From contig CM021322.1 in NCBI GenBank assembly GCA_010645155.1, positions 10,951,474-11,015,473 of the forward strand: DNA of 64,000 nucleotides, read 5' to 3'. Positions 24,979-34,437 of the stretch are shown in pieces. The DNA comes from Tigriopus japonicus (lineage: Eukaryota; Arthropoda; Copepoda; Harpacticoida; Harpacticidae). The notes beneath the pieces were generated by a model. The model saw only the letters and a program-made list of their open reading frames with translations. It was not told the origin of the DNA and searched no databases. The first letter of the stretch is position 1. Each line of letters starts with the position of its first letter. Made by a program: the position numbers and the translations under genes.

Positions 24979-26374
24979 CAATATCGTTCGTTTGGCTCAC
25001 TCCCCACTACATAACAAAAGTCGACGTATTTCATGTGACTTGCTAATTGATTTCCGCCTTCGCTCAACGTTGCTCATTGTTGTGCGAGCTTGAAATTGAA
25101 ATTGAACGCGAAAAAAGCCGATCAAAAGCAGTTGACTCTCACAACACGGGCGGTATTGAAGGCCAGGAAAAAAGACAACAGGGCAGTAATGAAGGCCAAA
25201 AAAGAGCAGCCGCGGGCACTCTTGAAGGTCGGAAAATCGTATCGGGCAATAATGAAGGTCGGAAAAAGGCGACGCGCAGTCTCGAATTCTGATTCCGAAG
25301 AAAGCAAGACGAGAATGACGACATTCACAAACCGGTTTATGAGCTGAGTCAACCACAAGAACAAAACTTGAAAATACGTTGCCGTCTCAATTTTTACGAA
25401 GTATTCAAGAGTTAAACAAAATCATCCCACAGCAACACTTTTCTTGCACAATCTATAGTGACTCAAAACATTCTTAACTTTCAAACTATGAAATTGAACC
25501 AATCTGTTCTGTAAATCTAATTGGGATTTTTAAGCAAGATTCCTAACCAAAATTTGGAAGTACGAGTTAAATTGAAAATCTAAAAAGGAGACTTTGTGCA
25601 CTTCCAAAGACCTGACACTTGCCAAATACTTGTTTTTGGTCTTGAAAGAACATTTTAGAATGTTGAAAATCAAAAGTCTTATTTTCAAAAACTTAATATT
25701 ACAAGGTACGTACTCCTTACATTGTATTTGTTTGATTTGTAAGTTGGTTTCAAATCCGTGTAGAAAAGCTGATTCATCCATCCGATGCAAACATCATTCT
25801 TGCCTCTAAATTGAAAAATCGAAATATGCGCAAATTGATTTCTCTCGATCACATCAATATGACCAAGCACTCGTCATTTATCATAAAATTGTTCGATTTA
25901 AGATTTACTTTAAAAATGTTTATTAATAGTAGTACAGACATCTTTCATGTGTCGTGAAACCCTGATCTAATTGCTTCACAACATTTGAAATTGAAGTATG
26001 ATAATGTCCTAATGATCCATGTGCCCCCGTGTTTTTAATCCATTGCAAAACAATCAAAATCTTTCGAGTAATCTTTCGTGCCAGCTCCCTTCCCAAATGC
26101 CGCTTTGTTCAAGAGCCGGCTAGACTGCCCTTGATTTAAACCAAATAGTCACTTACCTGATACAGTTGCTTGTGCTTTCAAAAACTATTAATCTCACACG
26201 AAAACCTGAACAGTCCATCCCCCGCTCACACAGACGTTGCTTCAAGACTGACAATCAGCTAACCAGTAACAAATAACATGTTCCAGTGTGAAGATTACAG
26301 TGCATTTTAAGGGGACCAACCCATTTATTGATAGTCCTTTAAGTCTACATGAGTGAGCCAAACGAACGATATTG
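24979..26374. mobile_element. 1.4-kb block bounded by perfect 24-bp inverted repeats
   Basis: The first 24 bases (24979-25002, beginning caatatcgttcgtttggctc) are the exact reverse complement of 26351-26374. No target duplication is obvious outside them. Inside lies an imperfect tandem repeat with a lysine/arginine-rich frame (25147-25290); the remainder is AT-rich. The right end sits 2 bp from the palindrome at 26377-26537, so the two may be one unit. Possible origins are a non-autonomous DNA transposon or a rearranged duplication. Confidence 0.5.
25147..25290 (+). repeat. imperfect 30-33-bp tandem repeat with basic open frame
   Basis: Four to five units, each reading about RAVLKARKKDN, RAVMKAKKEQP, RALLKVGKSY and RAIMKVGKRR in one plus-strand frame that stays open from about 25090 to 25347. 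Unit lengths of 33, 33, 30 and 30 nt keep the frame, which hints at past or present coding. There is no in-frame ATG before the repeat, so any protein would need an upstream exon. The basic repeat resembles nucleic-acid-binding tails in composition only. Confidence 0.45.
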
Positions 26375-26376
26375 TC

Positions 26377-26537
26377 AATACCCCGAGTTTGAGAACGTCG
26401 AATTCAAGATCTAAGTGAAGACGGCTTCCGCTCTCGAGCTCGTCTTTCGGGTGACCAGTTCTCGGGCTAAAGCCCTCGAACTGGTCACCCTTCGGTCACT
26501 TAGATCTTGAATTCGACGTTCTCAAACTCGGGGTATT
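26377..26537. repeat. 161-bp three-armed (T-shaped) palindrome
   Basis: A perfect 42-bp outer stem (26377-26418 with 26496-26537, beginning aataccccgagtttgag) encloses two internal hairpins. One has a 6-bp stem AAGACG/CGTCTT (26418-26423 with 26441-26446) and a 17-nt loop. The other has a perfect 13-bp stem gggtgaccagttc/gaactggtcaccc (26449-26461 with 26478-26490), extended inside by gggc/gccc around TAAA. The geometry is a three-way junction rather than a simple hairpin. Confidence 0.85.
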
Positions 26538-27049
26538 CACTCAATACACGTACTTCGTCAATTGAGACAATGAAACACATTGCGTCAAAAAAGATAGCAT
26601 GTTTTAAGAGTGGTGGCAATTTAAAGCTCACATGCAAGCGATTGATGTAGCCGTCATCCTTGTGCTCAAATGTTCGACATTATATTGCTATTTACTCTTC
26701 ATCTTGACACATTGCACCTTATTTCCGTTCATAAATTATCTTGAAAGGGTTGTCCCTAAGAAAAAGATCTCAAAAAGTGCATTGTAGCATAGATAATAAG
26801 GATTATCGTCGTTGTAAAAACACACCGCTTTCTCTCCAATTCACAAATATCGGGCCAGTTTTTGGTTTCCACGGTGCTTGATTGCTAATGCGAGCATAGC
26901 AGGAAGTAGACTCAAAGGGTTTTCTTAGCGATTTGTCAATTTGGCACCTTTTGTCGTCCACCTCTTCCAATCAAACAAAGAAGAGCTAAACCGAGGCACA
27001 AAGGCAAATTTTGAACTACAAAGTAGAAACACACATCCATTGATACATA
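26538..27049. other. spacer
   Basis: No gene, RNA or repeat end was recognised between the palindrome and the next MITE. Confidence 0.5.
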
Positions 27050-27446
27050 CAGGGTCGGTGACCCAAGTCTAGACACTTTAAGACTAATAAAAATAGTGCA
27101 ATTTTTGAGCGATTTTTATTCTTCAAATTTGGAGTTTAAGAATCGCGAAGTATTACTGAATAGAAGGTGTTTTTGCATTTCCCTGTTGGAACACTTGGGC
27201 AAAATTGAACTCTTGGCATCAAAAAGATAATGGGGACAATTTGCACATTGCTTTGCATTGTTCTTCAAAGGGAGGAAGTGAGAATTTTGGGTTTAAATGA
27301 AGTGTTTAGTATCCTTGTATAAACACTTGGTGGACTTTTAAGGAGTGACCCAAAACAAAAAAAATTCACATGCCTCAATGCAACATTAAATGCACAACGC
27401 TTGTGTACTAAAAACGCCGAAGTCTACACTTGGCTTGCTGACCCTG
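27050..27446. mobile_element. mariner/Tc1-type MITE, 397 bp
   Basis: The left end CAGGGTCGG.. and the right end ..CCTGACCCTG-like complement (as written on the plus strand, gctgaccctg) form inverted repeats of about 30 bp with mismatches, sharing CAGGGTC and CCAAGT.TAGAC. TA flanks both sides (27048-27049 and 27447-27448). There is no transposase inside. Confidence 0.75.
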
Positions 27447-27448
27447 TA

Positions 27449-28221
27449 TAACCAACAACAAATTGGCTCTTCTTTGAACGGCTCTTCTATGTTGAGCACG
27501 ATACGAACAATCTAATGAAGTGAATCCAAGGTTAGATACAGGAATACATTGAGAAGTTTTAGAGCAAAGAATTGGAACAGATTGCTTATTTGCATGATCT
27601 AGTATCTCTCGAGGTTTGGCCACCAGCAGATGTATCATGTCATTTGTTTGGTCAGAGATAAGAACGATGGCCAGAAACCTCGTGAATTGATATTGAGTAC
27701 GTTTCAATCTTACTAGCAGATCTGTGATTCATCTATTTCTTGAAATATGCCGACGGAAACTGTTTTCAGATCAAAGCTGAGGATAACAGAAGTTCTTTGG
27801 GGAGACCCTTCAAGTGCAAAAGTAGAAACTTCACTCCCCCAAAAAAGTTGCACCGCAGTCAACATTGAATTTTTGGATTACCCCATCCGTTCGTTTAAAA
27901 TATCATTTGGTAGAGACCTTTTTTTGTGTGAAAAGTTCTTTGCTAAATAAAATATGGAACAAACAATCCACTCTACGCAATGTCACCCCCATCACAACAT
28001 TAAGATGCAATTAATGTTCCATTTTCTATTTTAGCCCTAGCTCGTCCTTTTTCTCTTTTTGTCAAGTACTTTCCTTTTCTGAGAACATTTTCTAGTGCAT
28101 CGTGGATTGTGCACTTAAAATTCATTGGGAAGAACTGAGACCCACTTACTTAAAAGCTCTTTTGTAAACTCCCCCAACAGCATCAAAATGTTTGACATTT
28201 TAGGGTAAAACGTTTAATACA
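27449..28221. other. spacer between MITE and Tc1 element
   Basis: Short open frames on both strands, none with a family signature. No repeat ends seen. Confidence 0.5.
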
Positions 28222-28557
28222 TACAGTCAGGAGCAAAAGTATTTGTAACGTGACGAGAAAACCAGAAAATCCTTTATATCCAATTAAATACTATGCTAAG
28301 AAGTTTGTAAGAATGTAATATTTTTTTCCGATTAAGAATAATAGTTTTATAAAAATGTCTGAAACTAACTTTTAATTATTAAAAATAAAATTTTAGATAG
28401 TGCAAAAGTAATCGTAACGCGCAAAAAAGTTAACAAAATAGGTTTATAAACAGATTTTTCATCAGAAAAAAAATTGATGGAAAGATGTAGAACATTCTGG
28501 AAAGCCGGAGAAAAGTCATTTAGTCTCCTTTTTTCCAAGATTTTCTAGATCTTTCTT

Positions 28558-28571
28558 GGATCTTATAAATT
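28558..28571 (+). promoter_or_regulatory. TATA-like motif upstream of the transposase
   Basis: The sequence around ttataaat lies about 45 bp before the transposase ATG and inside the element, where a transposon's own promoter would be expected. It is assigned by position and motif only. Confidence 0.3.
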
Positions 28572-28608
28572 TTACGGAATTGAACAATTGCTTCACAGTC
28601 AGCCAATC

Positions 28609-29631
28609 ATGACCAAGGTCAAGGAGCTCGATAAGGACTTGAAGTTGAAGATAGTAAGTCTTCATCATGGAGGCAAGAGCTACAGAGCCATTTTGAAGCT
28701 TCTGGACATCCCGATTTCAACGATTCAGTACGTCGTGAAGAAGGCACAAAAGAACGGAACGGTTGAGAACCTCCCAAGATCCGGTCGTCCAAGGAAACTG
28801 TCAGCCAGACTTGAGAGGAAGATTGTCAGAGAGGTCACAAATAATCCTCGAACAACGGTCAAGGACATCCGGAACAGTCTCAGTGAAAATGGATTGTCCA
28901 TCTCGAGGTTCACTCTTGCTCGCTCACGTCACAAAGCAGGATTGAAGTCTTGTCGCCCACAGAAGACTCCCTTGCTCAAGGATAGACACTTGAAGGCTTG
29001 CTTGGAATTTGCCAAGAAGTACCTTGACAAGACCAGTGACTTTTGGTCTAGGATTCTTTGGTCAGATGAGACAAAGGTTGAGCTTTTTGGTCACAACGAT
29101 GTTCAAAGGATTTGGCGACGTAAAGGAGAAGTGTTTCATCCAAAAAACACCATCCCTACGGTCAAGCACGGTGGAGGATCGATCATGTTATGGGGCTTCT
29201 TTTCCGCCAAAGGCACCGGTAACCTCGTGAGAATTCATGGGACAATGAAAAAAGAAGACTATCGGGATATCTTGGCTGAGAATCTCCAGAGTTCAGCGCG
29301 GAAACTTCGGCTTGGTCGACAGTTCGTCTTCCAGCACGACAACGACCCTAAGCACAACAACATTTTGGTCAAGAAATGGTTGAAGGTCAATCGGATTAAG
29401 GTCTTGGACTGGCCCTCCATGAATCCGGACCTTAATCCAATTGAAAACCTTTGGAGAGAATTAAAAGTCCGTATCCGTGCAAGACGTCCAAAGACAATTG
29501 ACGAACTGGAGCAAATCTGTTATGAAGAATGGGCTAACATTCCTTCAGATGTATGTAAAAATCTTGTAAATGATTATAAAGAACCTCTCTTAAGTGTAAT
29601 TCAGCAAAAAGGGCATTCAATAAACTACTGA
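28609..29631 (+). CDS. Tc1-family DD34E transposase, intact
   Basis: A 340-aa frame with no stops or shifts. The N-terminal third has the paired-like helix-turn-helix pattern of Tc1 enzymes (KIVSLHHGGKSYRAILKLL.IPISTIQYVVKK) with an AT-hook-like GRPRK at residues 59-63 and a second helix-turn-helix segment. The catalytic triad is complete: D153 in WSDETKVELFG, D244 in FQHDNDPKHN and E279 in PDLNPIENLW, 34 residues between the last two. The glycine-rich box KHGGGSIMLWGFF is present. The protein would bind the terminal motifs of its own element and cut and paste it into TA sites. I chose the ATG at 28609 because the frame upstream has no other ATG and this gives the usual family length. Confidence 0.96.
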   Translation: MTKVKELDKDLKLKIVSLHHGGKSYRAILKLLDIPISTIQYVVKKAQKNGTVENLPRSGRPRKLSARLERKIVREVTNNPRTTVKDIRNSLSENGLSISRFTLARSRHKAGLKSCRPQKTPLLKDRHLKACLEFAKKYLDKTSDFWSRILWSDETKVELFGHNDVQRIWRRKGEVFHPKNTIPTVKHGGGSIMLWGFFSAKGTGNLVRIHGTMKKEDYRDILAENLQSSARKLRLGRQFVFQHDNDPKHNNILVKKWLKVNRIKVLDWPSMNPDLNPIENLWRELKVRIRARRPKTIDELEQICYEEWANIPSDVCKNLVNDYKEPLLSVIQQKGHSINY

Positions 29632-29852
29632 CAAAATGTTACGAATACTTTTGCTCTTGGTCTAAAATATGTTCTGAGCAGTTTTTTAACCAAAATCTTG
29701 TAATTTTTTAAAAGGAAAAGTATCATAGCTTTTAAATGATAAAAGAATAACTAAGGAGCAAAATGGTTCTTAAATGTATTTTTCAAAAATCGAGTATCAT
29801 TTAAAAATCAATAAAATTTTCGAGGTTACGAATACTTTTGCTCCTGACTGTA

Positions 29853-30100
29853 AGTTATATTTGGGAGCCAAAAATGTAACATTCAGTATGAATTGACGCA
29901 AAGATAAAATAATGCAATGAAACTATGCATGAAAGATCTTAAGTTGAATTTGCAAAAGACCGGAAATATTGTTGATATAAAGCTGTTTTTTTTGGCTTAA
30001 CCCCGCGACTTTCTGTTTCACCCAATTTTTCACAATTTTTTTTTGGTTTGGATATGCTCAACCGAAAACGAAAATTCTTGCCGAAAGTGCTTTCGACCAA
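29853..30100. other. spacer between Tc1 element and hAT MITE
   Basis: AT-rich sequence without recognised features. Confidence 0.5.
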
Positions 30101-30539
30101 TCAATTGTCAGACCTGTGTTAATTACTTTTTAAATATTATTAATTACAACTACAATTTCTTTGGTCTCAAAAGTAGTTAAATACAATTACAATAACTTTA
30201 TTTTCAAATGTATTGAATTAAAAATACAATTACTTTCAAAAAATAATCGAATTGCATTCAATTAGATTGTTTTTCAAACCCAAGTCGAACTTCTTTCTTT
30301 TTAAGTGCAAAATAAGGAGCATCCAAAACTTTTGAATTTTGGGTGAATTCATTTTTTTTGCTGAAAAGTATTGGAAAGGCGGGGGAAACCTGTAACATGC
30401 TTTATCCTAGAACTTCCCATGGAGGTGATAATGTAATTGTTCTTTGTAATTGAAAAATATCAATAACATTGTATAAATTGTAATTATTTACAATTACTCG
30501 GAAATGTAATTGCAATTGCGTCACAGGTCTGTCAATTGT
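30101..30539. mobile_element. hAT-type MITE, 423 bp, with 8-bp target duplication
   Basis: The element occupies 30109-30531, starting CAGACCTGTG and ending CACAGGTCTG. It is flanked by a perfect 8-bp duplication TCAATTGT (30101-30108 and 30532-30539), the hallmark of hAT superfamily insertion. The interior is AT-rich with many TAATTAC/GTAATTG motifs and has no transposase. Confidence 0.92.
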
Positions 30540-30584
30540 AGAAATATTTCAATGTTTGAAAAATGAATTTCTGAATTACCAGTT

Positions 30585-31146
30585 GTTATTATTAGGGCCC
30601 GGAAAAATATTTGCAAAAAAGTGACAAAATATCCAATGCATATTTTTTTCAAAAGCCCAAAATATTTGAAATAAGCCGGAAATTTAAGGAATATTTTTTT
30701 GACATTGCCATTATTTGGTATTTTTGTCTGTGTGCACCGATTTTCCACATTTTGTGCGGGCGAATTTGATGCATTTGGCCGTTTTTGGAGGCAAACTTGA
30801 CAGGTAATTGATTTAGCAATACCATTTTCAATTTCCCTCAATAGATGGCGTAGTTTTTTGTTTATGATAGTAGTTTTGGTTGTGAATGTCTAATCTTAGT
30901 GCAAATTGCCATATTGTAGAGATTTTTGTATTTTGGGTTTTTTCTGGGTAAGCTCTATTAAGCATTGATCATTCATTTATTTTCCTCAATTTTGCTCGAA
31001 ATATTTTTTTGACTCGAATATTCGAGAGAATATTTGCTTTTTCCTTGAAACAGTCAAAATATTTAAAAAAATCGAGGAAAAGTGGAGAAATATTTAAAAA
31101 AAATATTTTCTATATTAAAAAAATATTTACGGGCCTTAGTTATTAT
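30585..31146. mobile_element. hAT-type non-autonomous element, 546 bp, with 8-bp target duplication
   Basis: The element occupies 30593-31138, starting TAGGGCCCGG and ending GGGCCTTA, with AAATATTT-rich ends. It is flanked by a perfect 8-bp duplication GTTATTAT (30585-30592 and 31139-31146). A minus-strand frame of 106 codons (30841-30521) begins with a CxxC pair (CQVCLQKRPN) that might be the remnant of a BED-type zinc finger of a hAT transposase, but it lacks a clear second half. Confidence 0.9.
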
Positions 31147-32850
31147 ACTAATGGCTTTCCCGTAACGGAAAAATAAAAATGAAATCAACTTCATAGGGTT
31201 GTGCAACTTTCAAGGAATTGGTTCAAGAGTACAATCGAGTCTCGATATAAGAAATCTCAGTTTAAGAAATTTTCGCGATATAAGAAACTTTTCCGTGCTG
31301 ACCAAAATTTTACAACATAAGAATTCTCGATATAAGAAACTTTCCATTTTTCCTCAATCTCGATATAAGCAACATTTTCAAAGTTTTGGCCTTTATCTCT
31401 TGCTTGAATTGGTCACAGCACAAAACAAAAACAAAACAAAATGAAGCATTTCTAAAATGATCGATGCAGTGCTTCCATATTTTGCGGTTTTGCGCAAACG
31501 TTGCGCTTTTTAGGGTGCCTTTTGCCCACATTTTCGGGCTCTAGCGCCTTGCGCTTCTTCTGAAAAACAACTTGCCCTTTTCAAGTTTCAGTCAAAAGAA
31601 CGAAAAAATGCATTTTGAACCCTAACATCACTAAATATTGTCCAACATGCCACTCAACAATAATTATTTTAATGACATTAAGTTAAAAAAAATAATTTGT
31701 CGACAATTTAAAAAAATAATATGAGCTCATTTTGCCAACAAATTTACAATGCTTGAGAGTGAAAAAAAATGTGTGTCTGCTCAGGAACCCCTGAAAGGGG
31801 TGGACACGAACTCCGATTTTTGAAAAAATGGTATGAGGCCGAGGCTATATTTTGACACGACGTCATTTATTCCTTATTAATGTCTAAAACTGTTGAACAT
31901 GTGTCTTGAAAGAATTCACGCAAACTTTTTGTGTTATTATTTGTGGACTGGATGTTCTTCACCTTGATTTTAGAAGTCCCAGTACTCTTTTTACTCGTCA
32001 TGAACTTTTGACATTCAACTCTCCAAAGGATTTTAGTCCTCATAAGAATGAGGAAAATACGAAGATGGAATCTTGCTTCACCCATTAGTCCAACTTCAGT
32101 GAAATAATGCTTAACAGAAGTATCTGTGGTGGTATCTGGAGTGTTACTCATCTTCCATCCTCTTCAACACCTCCACAACGCAGGAACCATTTCCATAAGA
32201 AAATGAAAGAACAAGAATGGTCTCATTTTGAAACAAGATGGAGTCCAAGTCAGAGATGTTGTTGGCTATAACCATTGAAGGGCACTTTTGACGGTTCTGG
32301 ATCAGATCAGCCATCTGATCCGGATTGGAACAGGAACAAAGGCAATCACAACGTCCTTGAGACAAAATGAGTGAAAAACATGAGGATTAAAGCCTTGATT
32401 GTGGATTTGATTGAAAATGTTTCAAGTCTTGGGGCTCAAGAAGGTCGGGACCACGCAGGACTGGGGCTAAGGGTCCTTCAGGACCAAAGGATCATATCTT
32501 ATCATTGCAGGGATAGGCTCTACAGGCTTGATAAGGTTTGATTGATCTTCTTAGATCCCCTTGTCCAGGAATTAACAATCAGATTGAATGAAAAAATCCA
32601 CACAATTCAATCTTGATGGGAGCATTTCATTCTAAAGACTTTGGGAGGGTCCATGGAATCCGGGTTAGACTGTCAGATCACCAATTTGGGCTGACTGACT
32701 CCAAAGGCAGATCAAAATATTGAGCCCATCCATTGCTAGTAGGTCCACCTGATAGGTTTCAAAGTCATCTTAATTTGTTCTTCATTTGATCGAATTCTTG
32801 ACACTGAGGACTTCTTCTTTCTTTGTTCTATATTGACCTTAATCCGAACG

Positions 32851-33362
32851 CAAATTCCTCTTGAAAAGGGATTAAGAACCAACTTTCCCCACATACTCTC
32901 ACCCGGATCAAAACGGGGAGTTTTATCGCACTCGTCCATCACACAACTTGAACAACTTAAGAATATCTTACCTGTCCTTACCATCCTGAACTAAAAGACA
33001 CAACCATACAATAAAGGAAATTCGAAAAAGGACCATCATTTATAGAACATGTTATGCCAAGGTGACAATCTCACAACCTATAACAACCTTGATTTCATAC
33101 AAAGTTTGGCATGTGTTAATTCAGTTCAGGATAATACCTGAAATATTGATGGATGGGTTCAATTGTAAGTTCAAAGATACTAATAAGACGTTCAAGTCGG
33201 ATGATATATGAGCTCGGAAAAAAACGATATTTTGTTGTTGATAATTCAAGTAATCGTAAGATATTCTTAGTTGTTCAAGTTGTGCAATGGATGAGCGTAA
33301 AGAAACTCCCCGTATTGGTCCGTGGGAAAGTTGGTTCTTAATCCTTTTGCAAGAAGAATTTG
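32851..33362. repeat. inverted pair of about 110-120 bp inside the pogo-like element
   Basis: The left arm 32851-32971 and the right arm 33256-33362 are reverse complements at roughly 80 percent or better by eye, with an extra 13-15 nt in the left arm. They share gtaagatattctta, gttgttcaagttgtg, aaactccccgt and ggaaagttggttcttaatcc. Weaker mirrored matches (tatgccaa / tttggcat) continue in the spacer, so this looks like a decayed foldback element or two facing insertions. Confidence 0.65.
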
Positions 33363-33542
33363 GGCTCGGAGTCCGGTGCATATTCGTTTTTTTGCTTTAG
33401 TTAGGGCTATCACTTCCGAAGGTTATTGCAGGTAACCTCGTCATCAGATTTCATTTGATCACTTTGATCGTCATCTTGTAGATTAGACACCTTTGTGGGT
33501 TCATTCGCACTCCATGATGTGGTCATTCATTCACTATTTCAT

Positions 33543-33851
33543 TCACTCTTTCTTGGGTGAACTGGATGTCTTCGAAACACCAACATCGGACTGATTTTTG
33601 GGCATGGCGTTGACCTTTACCAAGGCTAGGACTTGGCTGGACCCGCTTGAAACACAGGGAACACCGATTGGCGCACTATCTTTTGGAATTTTGGTCGATT
33701 TCCGTTTGATTTTCCGCTCCCAACATGGCGGTTTGTTCTTCTTGTTTACGAATCTCGGCCTCATACCGGAGGTTGCGTGCCGGAGAAATTCCGCGAGTTC
33801 GCATCCAGTATTAATACTATTATATAGGTTATCCCTGGTCTGCTGAAGCAA
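33543..33851 (-). pseudogene. possible non-LTR retroelement fragment
   Basis: A minus-strand frame of 102 codons contains NSINTGCELAEFLRHA and KPPCWERKIKRKSTKIPKD. The latter resembles the conserved PPWWERRI-like segment with a following basic region that precedes the reverse transcriptase domain in some invertebrate non-LTR elements. There is no RT core nearby, so if the identification is right this is a short remnant. This is a recollection-based similarity and is uncertain. Confidence 0.25.
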
Positions 33852-34437
33852 AACCTAGTGGAAAGTAAGCAATCCAAGGACGTGTCATGTGAACCCAAGA
33901 AACTCTCTCAAATTTGAACTAATTTAAGGTCAAACTGAGAATAGAAGTTTGTTTATTGAGATATTCCAAAAAAAGAGCAAAAAACTTCGTCAGTATGAAA
34001 GCGTGGAAAGCTCAAATTTTTAAATTAAGAAGTTGTTTATCCCTGTATAGGTTAGATAATTTACAATCATGAAGACAATATTGTACTTTCTTCTTTCAAT
34101 TTTCTGTCAAATTGAAATTGCAACAAGTTCTGAAGTTTTGTAAAACAGATATACAGTACGGTAAATACTTGTAATGTAAATTTGTGCGTTGTTATAAAAT
34201 TGATGTGTTAAAAAAACTATTTTTTAAAGCTAAATTTTTGCGTCATTGTCGGATTGTGTTGTAATAAAAGTAAGTTTATAAGGTTATATAAAGGTGAGGT
34301 AAACTCCTCTGATAGTTTCCTTGTATTTTTTATTGTTTCTTAAGCCAATTTTCTTGAGTCTCGATATAAGAAAAATCTCGATATAAGCAACATTTTGCCG
34401 CTGACAGAAAAGTTTCTTAAATCGAGATTCGACTGTA

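Larger units (their letters stand above)
28224..29850 (+). mobile_element. complete Tc1-family transposon with IR/DR ends, 1627 bp
   Basis: The element begins CAGTCAGGAGCAAAAGTA and ends with its complement TACTTTTGCTCCTGACTG, flanked by TA at 28222-28223 and 29851-29852. Each terminal region of about 200 bp carries two copies of a 17-bp motif GCAAAAGTAnnnGTAAC: 28233-28249 and 28402-28418 on the left, 29638-29654 and 29825-29841 (inverted) on the right. This is the IR/DR arrangement of Sleeping Beauty-like Tc1 elements, in which the motifs are transposase-binding sites. The single transposase gene fills the interior and is uninterrupted, so this copy could be autonomous or only recently inactive. 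Confidence 0.95.
31230..34437. mobile_element. pogo/Tigger-like DNA transposon, 3.2 kb, degenerate or non-autonomous
   Basis: The element spans 31232-34435 between TA dinucleotides. The left end reads CAATCGAGTCTCGATATAAG and the right end, inverted, CAGTCGAATCTCGATTTAAG. This CAGTCGA..CTCG.TATAA pattern is typical of pogo/Tigger ends. The motif CTCGATATAAG recurs subterminally (near 31239, 31326, 31361, 34361 and 34376). No DDE domain or CENP-B-like helix-turn-helix of a pogo transposase is readable inside. The interior instead holds an older inverted repeat (32851-33362) and a possible retroelement fragment (33543-33851). Confidence 0.75.

Noticed and set aside
24997..25356. Minus-strand frame with repeated Cys-Pro motif opposite the basic repeat
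   Set aside because: It is the antisense of the tandem repeat; the basic plus-strand reading is the more protein-like.
26377..26537. Endogenous parvovirus-like genome
   Set aside because: Only the hairpin shape is suggestive; no replication-protein helicase or capsid motif is readable within several kilobases, so I do not call a viral insertion.
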